Shown: positions 46,532 through 54,097 of the stretch, in pieces
Numbering within the stretch: position 1 is the stretch's first letter
Layout: the number at the start of each line of letters is the position of its first letter
Assembly (NCBI RefSeq): GCF_013488205.1
Contig: NZ_CP040908.1
Span: 3,474,001-3,538,000, forward strand
Direction of reading: 5' to 3'
DNA: 64,000 bases
From: Empedobacter falsenii
GTDB taxonomy: Bacteria; Bacteroidota; Bacteroidia; Flavobacteriales; Weeksellaceae
Made by a program: the position numbers and the translations under genes
The notes under the pieces: generated by a model
The model's database searches: none
What the model was told of the DNA's origin: nothing
The model's input: only the letters and a program-made list of their open reading frames with translations

Positions 46532-46562
46532 CGAATATACAAACTTTTTAATAAATCATCAA
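46532..46562 (-). promoter_or_regulatory. candidate promoter of the thr operon
   Basis: On the minus strand TTG (46562-46560) and TATATTCG (46539-46532) lie 20 nt apart. The -7 element differs from TAnnTTTG at one position. The transcript would start about 46526, directly before the leader peptide. Confidence 0.5.
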
Positions 46563-46585
46563 TAATTTATTGATTTTTTTTATTT

Positions 46586-47014
46586 TTATTTCACAGAATC
46601 TTTCTTTACAGCTGTCGAATCTGTTGTTGTTACTATAGGTTTTACATCGCTTGAATAACCAACAACAATTCCATCTAACTTATCTATTCTTTTTACTTTA
46701 AATGTTTCTGTTCCTTCTGCTCCTTTAAAAGATACCTTATAAACAGCTTCGTAAACTGTTTTGTCTCCATCCTCAAGAGGCGTCATTTTTTCGAAATTAT
46801 AAACATCTACAGGTCCATACTGTTTAGTTACTGCATTCAAATCTTCTACATTTACACCTTCCACTTTTGCGAAAAGAGAATCTGGTTTATCCGCTCTATA
46901 TTTATAAACATCTAAAATTGCTTCTTTTACTTTGTAGTCTGGTAAATCTGATTTTTTATTACATGCTGTTAAAGCTAAAATTCCTCCAACGATAAGTAAT
47001 GCACTTGCTTTCAT
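46586..47014 (-). CDS. lipoprotein of unknown function
   Basis: The 142-residue protein has a lipoprotein signal peptide with lipobox LTAC (Cys about residue 18), followed by NKKSD. The mature part is a small, acidic alpha/beta-looking domain (for example TVYEAVYKVSFKGAEGTETFKVKRID) and a Thr/Ser/Lys-rich tail. I do not recognise the family. It stands alone upstream of the thr leader on the same strand, but an AT-rich gap separates them, so cotranscription is unproven. Confidence 0.72.
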   Translation of the reverse strand: MKASALLIVGGILALTACNKKSDLPDYKVKEAILDVYKYRADKPDSLFAKVEGVNVEDLNAVTKQYGPVDVYNFEKMTPLEDGDKTVYEAVYKVSFKGAEGTETFKVKRIDKLDGIVVGYSSDVKPIVTTTDSTAVKKDSVK

Positions 47015-47109
47015 AATTCCAATTTTTTTGTGTTAATTGATTATAACTAATTTAGTGATAATTAAATTTAAAAACAAGTATTTTTATTAAAATCAATTAG
47101 ATACAATTA

Positions 47110-47140
47110 AAAAGTCGATTCTATAATAGAATCGACTTTT
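47110..47140 (-). terminator. Rho-independent terminator of the DUF2797 gene
   Basis: A near-perfect stem of about 14 bp (left arm AAAAGTCGATTCTAT) with A/T runs on both sides lies 26 nt after the stop codon at 47166. Confidence 0.85.
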
Positions 47141-47165
47141 AATATATTTCTTTTTAAAATGATTT

Positions 47166-47957
47166 TTATACTTCAAAATTGACGTAAAAGCCTTCGTGAC
47201 CACGAACATTAAAAACTGTATTATCTTCAAAAATTAAGTATTGACCTTTTATCCCTTTCAAAACACCTTCTATTTCATGTGTCTTTTTTAGGTTTAATGA
47301 TTTTACTTTTTCTGGATAAGATAAAACTGGATATTCTAACTTCCAAACGTCTGGTTCATCAACCAAAAATTGTTGAAAATCTGGATTCACTTCATTTCTG
47401 ATTTCGTGATACTTTTCGAATAAATTAATTTCTGGCACATCATTTTTCAACATTCTTTGCCAATTCGTTTTATCTGCAATAACATTTTTCAACGAAACCT
47501 CTATCATTCCAGCTTCATAACGATTATCTGTTCGGGCAATAATAATAGCTTCAGAAGCTCCTTGATCAATCCAACGTGTCGGAACTTGCGTTAAACGTGT
47601 TACACCAACTTTAATTCCGGACGAATTTGCCAAATACACAATATGCGGTTGTAATTCGAATTTCGTTTCAAACTCTAAATCACGTTGTACAATTCCCAAA
47701 TGTGCTGTTGAAAGTTCTGGATTGATGATACTTGGATTAGCTTCTGGAACTGTAAAAAAACAATTTTTACAATATCCCATCTGATAAATCTCTTTGTCCT
47801 CGTGACAGTTTAAACATTCGTAATGATCAAAGTTAATCTTGATTTTTTTTCCTAACAATTGATTCATAACGATAAAATCATCTTTGAAATTCCAATAATA
47901 ATTGATTGGCGTTCCATTTTCAGTTGTCATTTTACGAATTTGTCCTTCAAACTGCAT
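47166..47957 (-). CDS. DUF2797 domain-containing protein
   Basis: The 263-residue protein matches the DUF2797 pattern. An N-terminal zinc-ribbon-like part has two CxxC pairs (CLNCH near residue 48 and GYCKNCFF near 66). A GIY-YIG-like core follows with PHIVYLANSSGIKVGVTR and the conserved RWIDQGASEAI. The family function is not established, and the GIY-YIG resemblance suggests a nucleic-acid role. The gene is divergent from the GH3-family gene, with 52 nt between the start codons. Confidence 0.8.
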   Translation of the reverse strand: MQFEGQIRKMTTENGTPINYYWNFKDDFIVMNQLLGKKIKINFDHYECLNCHEDKEIYQMGYCKNCFFTVPEANPSIINPELSTAHLGIVQRDLEFETKFELQPHIVYLANSSGIKVGVTRLTQVPTRWIDQGASEAIIIARTDNRYEAGMIEVSLKNVIADKTNWQRMLKNDVPEINLFEKYHEIRNEVNPDFQQFLVDEPDVWKLEYPVLSYPEKVKSLNLKKTHEIEGVLKGIKGQYLIFEDNTVFNVRGHEGFYVNFEV

Positions 47958-47976
47958 CTTGCTAAAAAAGTTTAAT

Positions 47977-47984
47977 TAATTTTG
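47977..47984 (+). promoter_or_regulatory. candidate -7 element of the GH3-family gene
   Basis: TAATTTTG matches TAnnTTTG, 25 nt upstream of the ATG at 48010. A TTG lies 15 nt upstream (47959-47961), slightly closer than usual. Confidence 0.45.
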
Positions 47985-48009
47985 TGTAAATCTACAAAAC
48001 TTTTAGCGG

Positions 48010-49521
48010 ATGGGAATAGTCAATAAGATTATGGAAATTATGATGCGTAGCCGAATGAATGTCATCGAGGAAAGCATTAAAAATCCAGTTGGTACGCAAG
48101 AACGTGTGTTATTTGAGAATATCAAAAAAGCCAAATCGACTATTTACGGAAAAGAATTTCATTTTGATGAAATCAAAACGACACAGAAATTTCAAGAACA
48201 AGTTCCTGCGGTGCATTACGAGGATTTTCAACCTTATATTGAATTAGCGAGAAAAGGTGAAAAAGATGTCACTTGGCATGGAAAAATAAAGTGGTTTGCA
48301 AAATCTTCTGGAACAACAAATGCGAAAAGTAAGTTTATTCCGATTAGTAATGAATCCTTAGAAGATTGCCATTACGCAGCAGGAAAAACAATGTTTGCGT
48401 TGTACTTAAATGCTTATCCCGAAACGGATATTTTCATGCACAAAAACCTAAGAATTGGCGGAAGTAGTGAACTTTATCAAAAATATGATACGCGTTTTGG
48501 TGATTTATCAGCTATTTTGATTGATAATTTACCTTTTTATGCTGAGATGAAAAATATTCCGAATCGTGAGATTTCTTTAATGTCTGATTGGAATGTGAAG
48601 ATGAATGCGATTATCAATGCAACAAAAAATGAAGATGTTGGTTCTTTAACTGGTGTTCCTTCATGGATGCTGGTTGTATTGAACAAATTATTAGCCGAAA
48701 CTGGAAAGAATTATTTGGACGAATTATGGCCAAATCTCGAAGTGTTTTTTCATGGTGGAATCAGCTTCAAACCTTATGCAGAAAACTATAATTTAATCAC
48801 TCAAAAAAAATTAAATTATTTCGAATTATATAATGCTTCTGAAGGTTTTTTTGGTATTCAGGATCAATTGCTCAGCAAAGATTTATTGTTATTATTAGAC
48901 AACGGAATCTTTTACGAATTTATTCCAATGGAAGAATTTGGTTCAGAAACTCAACGGTTTTTAACAATTGGAGAAGTTGAAGTTGGTAAAAATTACGCCA
49001 TGGTAATTACAACAAATGGAGGTTTGTGGCGCTATATTATTGGTGATACGGTTCGCTTTACATCTACAAATCCTCATCGAATTGTTGTTTCTGGACGAAC
49101 AAAACATTATATCAATGCATTTGGCGAAGAATTGATGATAGAAAATGCAGAAGAAGCTTTGAAACGTGCTTGTATGCAAACAAATTCAATTGTTTCTGAA
49201 TATAGTGCTGGTCCAATTTTTATGCAAGGGAAAGAAAAAGGCGCGCATGAATGGGTAATCGAATTTGATAAAGAACCTGAAAATTTTGAGCAATTTATTG
49301 ATTGTTTAGACAAAGGTTTGCAAGAAGTTAATTCAGATTACGAAGCAAAACGTTACAATAATATGACACTTAATCGCCCAATTGTACACAAAGCTCGCAA
49401 AAAATTATTCATCGAATGGATGGCTTCTCGTGGTAAGTTAGGTGGACAAAATAAAGTTCCGAGGCTAGCAAACACACGCGAATTTATTGAACCATTAATT
49501 GAATTAAATAATCGATCATAA
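48010..49521 (+). CDS. GH3 auxin-responsive promoter family protein (acyl-adenylate-forming)
   Basis: The 503-residue protein belongs to the GH3 family of adenylate-forming enzymes, best known from plants as acyl-acid-amido synthetases. Many Bacteroidota carry one copy of unknown substrate. ATP-binding motif I is KSSGTTNAKSKFIP near residue 98. Motif II is ELYNASEGFFGIQD near 276, and the C-terminal segment has VSGRTKHYINAFGEELMIENAE. Acyl acid and acceptor cannot be deduced. Confidence 0.9.
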   Translation: MGIVNKIMEIMMRSRMNVIEESIKNPVGTQERVLFENIKKAKSTIYGKEFHFDEIKTTQKFQEQVPAVHYEDFQPYIELARKGEKDVTWHGKIKWFAKSSGTTNAKSKFIPISNESLEDCHYAAGKTMFALYLNAYPETDIFMHKNLRIGGSSELYQKYDTRFGDLSAILIDNLPFYAEMKNIPNREISLMSDWNVKMNAIINATKNEDVGSLTGVPSWMLVVLNKLLAETGKNYLDELWPNLEVFFHGGISFKPYAENYNLITQKKLNYFELYNASEGFFGIQDQLLSKDLLLLLDNGIFYEFIPMEEFGSETQRFLTIGEVEVGKNYAMVITTNGGLWRYIIGDTVRFTSTNPHRIVVSGRTKHYINAFGEELMIENAEEALKRACMQTNSIVSEYSAGPIFMQGKEKGAHEWVIEFDKEPENFEQFIDCLDKGLQEVNSDYEAKRYNNMTLNRPIVHKARKKLFIEWMASRGKLGGQNKVPRLANTREFIEPLIELNNRS

Positions 49522-49522
49522 C

Positions 49523-49556
49523 AAAAAAAGAGAATCAATATGATTCTCTTTTTTTG
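49523..49556. terminator. bidirectional terminator between the GH3-family and triple-repeat genes
   Basis: Arms AAAAAAAGAGAATCA and TGATTCTCTTTTTTT pair perfectly around a 3-nt loop, with A and T runs serving both convergent genes. Confidence 0.9.
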
Positions 49557-49558
49557 TT

Positions 49559-52500
49559 CTATCTTATTCGAATTCGAATACTTGGATTGACTAAAACTTT
49601 TTTCAGTAATCCTTTCAATAAAATATTATCATTTACGCTACATGTAATTGTATTTCCATTTGAATAATCAACTTTGACTTCATAGGTTCCGTAGCCAAAT
49701 TTTCGGATATCGATTTCTTTATCTGTACTAATAACACTAGTTGCACTACTATTCAATCCTTCAATTTTATACCATTTGTATGTTGTATAACTATTTCCAT
49801 AGAATTTACTAGTTGATAAAATATAAGTTAATGGATTAGAACCATCAATTTTGTGATCAATCCAATCTGCTCCTAACCCTTCAAAAGCACCAGGATTATA
49901 TGGATCATAGGTTATATTGTTATTGTTCTGATTCGCGATTGTACTTTGCTCACCAAAATGTAACAATTGACCAGATGCATTGATATCTTTTAGATTACCA
50001 AAATTAAAGTTAGTTGCCGAACCTGTAATATTCAAATTAGCTCTTGTTCCTATGATGCTACTTTGCAGAAATGTGACCTCGCAAGGCGTTCCTCCTAAAA
50101 TTAAATTTTCTACTGTTTGAGTTTTTGAAGCATCTAGAGTATAACTTTTACCAGAAGAAAATTCTAGATTTTTAATGTTATTAATTCCCTTTATACTTCC
50201 ACTACCTCTAAAGGTAACAGCGTTAAAGCTTGTTGTTCCGTTTGTCGAATTAATGCTGGCATTTGCTCTACTTTCAAAAACCACATTATTGAACCGCTGA
50301 CCGTCATAAGTTGACAAACCATAACTTGCTGTTGTACTTCCTGTAAAAATTAGTTGAGAAGTCCCCGCATTTATCGTAACATAAGCAGAATTTGTATGAA
50401 AGTACGGAGAGTTGTTTGGTAAATAAAAATTTGATGAACCCATACTTATTGTTCTTGGTTTAGTATCTGAATTAGCATAAAATCGTCCATAAATTATTAC
50501 ATCATTATTGTTGGTAATCCATGTACCTGCTTGATGGTACAACTCATATCCTATTTTATAGTTATCTAATAAGCTTATCGTATTTTCTTCTTCAAAATAA
50601 ATAGTAACAGCGCTACTTCCAGATATCACATCATTACTTTTTATTGTTTTAGCCTCTCCTGTATGACGATAGAAAATTTTATTGAGATTAATTGTTCCCA
50701 TTCCGTTCTGCCACTCACTAGATCCATAGATATTGATAGTCTGAGAGCCAGTTTGTGTTAATATTGGAGGAACTGCACTTCCGGAGAATGTAATATTTCG
50801 AGTGTAAGAAGTATTGTCTACAGTTATAGTCTTGTTTGCAGATGTAAAACCAGAACCTTGGTTAAAAATCGTATTATCTGATGGACCAGGAACACAATAA
50901 CCTCCCATACCATTGCTACTCTGTGACCAATGCATTTTATCATTCCAATTACCAGATCCACCAACCCAATAAAGCTCCTGACCAGCTATCTTAGGAAACT
51001 GCCATCCAGGATTGTTATTACCATTATCAATTGAATTTTGCGCAATAAACGCAGCACCTCCATTACCCGATATATCTTGCATAATAACACCAGATACATT
51101 AACAGTGACATTAGATGCAGCCTCAATTTTTGCCAAGCTTCCTGATTTGCTAGAATTAATTGTTAACCAGCCTCCACATTGTGGTGTTGAAGCTGATAAT
51201 AAATTGGTTATAGTTTGGGTTGCCCCAGCAGGAAAACTGTAGTTTTTAGTTGGAGCTAAAATTAAGTTATAAAAATGATTGTTCCCATTGATTGTTCCAT
51301 TCCCTTTAAATTCAACCTGATTAAAATATGCTGTCCCTGTTTGTGCGCTTATCGATCCAGCCGATGAAGAATTATCAAAGCTTACATTATAATATCGTTG
51401 ATTTTCACCTGCTATAAGTCCATAACTATTGCTTGTTGTATTTGTAAAGTGTATATGTGATGTTCCTGCATTAATCGTGGTTAAGCTTGAGTTTGTTTGA
51501 AAATATGGAACGGTGTAGGGTAAATAGAAGTTTGAGCTGCCCATGTTTATTACCTTAGGTTTTGAACCATATATTGCATAAAATCGACCATTAATAGTAA
51601 CTTGATGATTGTTAGTTGTCCATACTCCTGCCTGATGATAAAGTTCATAATTTACAATAAAATCGTCTAGCAAACTAATCGAATTTTCTTCTTCAAAATA
51701 AATACTAGAACTAGCTGAGCCTAGTTTTACACCATTACTTTTTATGGTTTTCGCCTCTCCTGTATGACGGTAATAAATATTTGACAAATTAATCGTTCCC
51801 ATTCCTTCTTGCCATTCACTTGAACCGTAAATATTTAACGTTTGGGATCCGCTTTCTGTTAACGTTGGTGGATTAGAACTATCAACAAAAGAAATATTGT
51901 GAGTATAAGACGTTTTATCTAAAATGATTGTTTTATCGTTTAACGTAAATCCTGATCCTCTATCAACAAATGTATTATCATTAGGACCAGGAGAACAGTA
52001 ACCGCCAGTACCACCTGAGGTTTTGGACCAATGTGTTCTATCGTTCCAATTACCAGAACCACCAACCCAATATAAATCTTGCCCTACAGTTGAAGGAATT
52101 GTCCAACCAGTATTTATACCTTCTCCAATTGAATTATTAGCAATAAAATTAGCTCCTCCCGATGCTGTAATGTTTTTCAGAATAGTACCAGAAACAATTA
52201 TACTTACATCAGAAGCTCCAACTATTTCAGTTGTTGTTCCGTAGCTATTAGATGATATATTAGACCATCCTTCGCAGACTGGAGTGTTCACAGAAAATAA
52301 ATTGGTAATCGTTTGTTTTTTATTAGCTTCAATAATATAATTTTTTGTAGGTGCAAAAATCAAAGCTTTAAATGTGTTATTCCCCGAAATACTTCCATTG
52401 CCCTTAAACTCAACCTGATTAAAATTTGCCGAACCTGATAAATTTATATTTGCTTGTTCTTCAAAAGTAACATTGTAAAAATTCTGTCCTTGATAAGCTG

Positions 52501-53227
52501 TTAAGCCATAGGTATTAGATGTTACTTTTCCTGTAAAATAAATATGAGAAGTCCCAGCATTAATTGTTGTAGCAGCAAAGTTTGTATGAAAATAAGGAGT
52601 AGAAGTTGTTAAATAAATTTTAGAACTTCCAAATTCTATGGTTCTTGGTGTATTTCCTTGGTTTGCATAGAAACGTCCGTCTATCTTTATTTGATGACTG
52701 TTCGTGATCCACGTGCCAGCATTATGGTATAATTCGTAACCTACTTGAAAATCATCTAATAAACTTATTGAAGTTCTTTCTTCAAAAACAACAATCGAAT
52801 TTGTTGACCCTGTAATTGTTCCATTACTTTTTATCGTCTTCGCCTCGCCTGTGTGACGATAATAAATTTTTGAAACATTAATCATTCCCATTCCTACTTG
52901 CCACTCACTCGAACCATAAATATTTAAAGTTTGAGTACCGATTTGTGTTAAAATTGGAACGATTGTACTCGCAGAAAAGGTTATATTATGACAATTCACT
53001 ATATTGTCTATCGTTACCGTTTTACTTGAAGCTGAAAAACCTGAATTAATATCAAAAAAAACATTATCCGTTGGTCCTGGAACTACAGACGGTAAAGATA
53101 CTCCTCCAGAAGTTGTTCGCCAATGGTTAATATCTGTCCAATTTCCGCTTCCTCCAACCCAATAATAATCAGCCGCGAAAGTAAAAATAGCGCATAGAAA
53201 TGCTAGAAAACTTAAAATTTTCTTCAT
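49559..53227 (-). CDS. giant secreted protein with three ~366-residue repeats
   Basis: The 1222-residue protein has a signal peptide (about 1-18, ending FTFAA). Three tandem units follow, each opening with a segment like YWVGGSGNWND..HW (residues about 21, 386 and 753), then GP.DN..F...SGF and a long stretch of beta-strand-forming repeats with recurring IYGSSEWQ.GMG, YRHTGEAKTIKSN and YELYH.AG.W. It looks like a beta-solenoid surface or extracellular protein. The C-terminus has a short YGTYEVKVDYSNGN module and ends IRIRIR, with no clear type IX sorting domain. The upstream secreted gene is 22 nt away. Confidence 0.75.
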   Translation of the reverse strand: MKKILSFLAFLCAIFTFAADYYWVGGSGNWTDINHWRTTSGGVSLPSVVPGPTDNVFFDINSGFSASSKTVTIDNIVNCHNITFSASTIVPILTQIGTQTLNIYGSSEWQVGMGMINVSKIYYRHTGEAKTIKSNGTITGSTNSIVVFEERTSISLLDDFQVGYELYHNAGTWITNSHQIKIDGRFYANQGNTPRTIEFGSSKIYLTTSTPYFHTNFAATTINAGTSHIYFTGKVTSNTYGLTAYQGQNFYNVTFEEQANINLSGSANFNQVEFKGNGSISGNNTFKALIFAPTKNYIIEANKKQTITNLFSVNTPVCEGWSNISSNSYGTTTEIVGASDVSIIVSGTILKNITASGGANFIANNSIGEGINTGWTIPSTVGQDLYWVGGSGNWNDRTHWSKTSGGTGGYCSPGPNDNTFVDRGSGFTLNDKTIILDKTSYTHNISFVDSSNPPTLTESGSQTLNIYGSSEWQEGMGTINLSNIYYRHTGEAKTIKSNGVKLGSASSSIYFEEENSISLLDDFIVNYELYHQAGVWTTNNHQVTINGRFYAIYGSKPKVINMGSSNFYLPYTVPYFQTNSSLTTINAGTSHIHFTNTTSNSYGLIAGENQRYYNVSFDNSSSAGSISAQTGTAYFNQVEFKGNGTINGNNHFYNLILAPTKNYSFPAGATQTITNLLSASTPQCGGWLTINSSKSGSLAKIEAASNVTVNVSGVIMQDISGNGGAAFIAQNSIDNGNNNPGWQFPKIAGQELYWVGGSGNWNDKMHWSQSSNGMGGYCVPGPSDNTIFNQGSGFTSANKTITVDNTSYTRNITFSGSAVPPILTQTGSQTINIYGSSEWQNGMGTINLNKIFYRHTGEAKTIKSNDVISGSSAVTIYFEEENTISLLDNYKIGYELYHQAGTWITNNNDVIIYGRFYANSDTKPRTISMGSSNFYLPNNSPYFHTNSAYVTINAGTSQLIFTGSTTASYGLSTYDGQRFNNVVFESRANASINSTNGTTSFNAVTFRGSGSIKGINNIKNLEFSSGKSYTLDASKTQTVENLILGGTPCEVTFLQSSIIGTRANLNITGSATNFNFGNLKDINASGQLLHFGEQSTIANQNNNNITYDPYNPGAFEGLGADWIDHKIDGSNPLTYILSTSKFYGNSYTTYKWYKIEGLNSSATSVISTDKEIDIRKFGYGTYEVKVDYSNGNTITCSVNDNILLKGLLKKVLVNPSIRIRIR
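49880..53170 (-). repeat. three ~1.1-kb in-frame tandem repeats inside the giant secreted protein gene
   Basis: The YWVGGSGNW coding segment recurs near 53140-53167, 52045-52072 and 50945-50972, giving a period of about 1.10 kb. The first two units are complete and the third is followed by the C-terminal module. The units are similar but not identical, so this is an old or diversified duplication. Confidence 0.85.
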
Positions 53228-53249
53228 AGAAATAGCTTTAGAAATAGGA

Positions 53250-53960
53250 TTATTTTACTTTAAATACAATATTCATAAATGTATTTTCCGTCACCATTGG
53301 GTTAGATAAAATAGAATATTTTAAAACCCCATTATCGTCCAAAGTAATTTTAGATGGATCAAAGACTTGATTATCAAAATACGTTACAAAGTATTCTAAA
53401 TCTGTTTTGTTTAAGACTGGAATACTAGTTGCAGAAGGACTTTTTAATGCACTTTTTTTAACTCCACTAACATTTCCTGATAAATCAAATTGACTTTTAT
53501 AAATTTCGAACAACTTTACATTAAACATAGAAGTAGCACTATCATACCAAATTGTAGAAGACGAATCGGTTGAAACTCCTGCTATATCAGTTGGCAAAGC
53601 AATAGAAGGTGCATAGAAATAAGAAACAACTTTTTTATATCCTAAATTTAACGGTTCCCACTTTTTTGTCATATCACCAGACCAATACCATAATCCTAAT
53701 GCATCAATATCAGGAGTTGTATTCGTCGAAATAGCATTTGCATAAACAAGTGTTCCTGCTTTTAGATCTGTTGTAGACATCGCCTCTATTTGATTTCCAC
53801 TCATCATTGGAAAAGCTACACCTGCTTTATCTCCACTTTTGTAATTTGCATCGATAGCTACATCAAGTGTTGCATTTGGATTAGATGTACCTATACCTAC
53901 TTGTGCTAACAAAATGTTCATAAAACAAAATGAAATTGCTAATAATAAATTGATTTTCAT
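53250..53960 (-). CDS. secreted protein of unknown function, partner of the giant repeat protein
   Basis: I start at the ATG at 53960 (236 residues, MKINLLLAISF); a longer frame to 54005 begins at a TTG upstream of a -7-like box. A signal peptide is followed by QVGIGTSNPNATLDVAIDAN, a motif common at the N-termini of Bacteroidota surface proteins. The rest is beta-rich with no catalytic residues I recognise. It lies 22 nt upstream of the giant repeat gene on the same strand, so they probably share a transcript and may be functionally linked. Confidence 0.68.
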   Translation of the reverse strand: MKINLLLAISFCFMNILLAQVGIGTSNPNATLDVAIDANYKSGDKAGVAFPMMSGNQIEAMSTTDLKAGTLVYANAISTNTTPDIDALGLWYWSGDMTKKWEPLNLGYKKVVSYFYAPSIALPTDIAGVSTDSSSTIWYDSATSMFNVKLFEIYKSQFDLSGNVSGVKKSALKSPSATSIPVLNKTDLEYFVTYFDNQVFDPSKITLDDNGVLKYSILSNPMVTENTFMNIVFKVK

Positions 53961-53981
53961 AAATTTTTTGGAAATTTTGCG

Positions 53982-53989
53982 CAAAGGTA
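53982..53989 (-). promoter_or_regulatory. candidate -7 element for the secreted-protein operon
   Basis: On the minus strand TACCTTTG matches TAnnTTTG, 21 nt before the ATG at 53960. The nearest TTG is 13 nt upstream, too close for a standard -33 element. Confidence 0.45.
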
Positions 53990-54097
53990 TTGTTTTAATT
54001 ATCAATAAGCTACTGATAACTAATTTATACCATTAATTATACTCATTAAATCATTATTAAAGTTTAAATTTACTCTTAAGAGAAAAAATACCTATTA

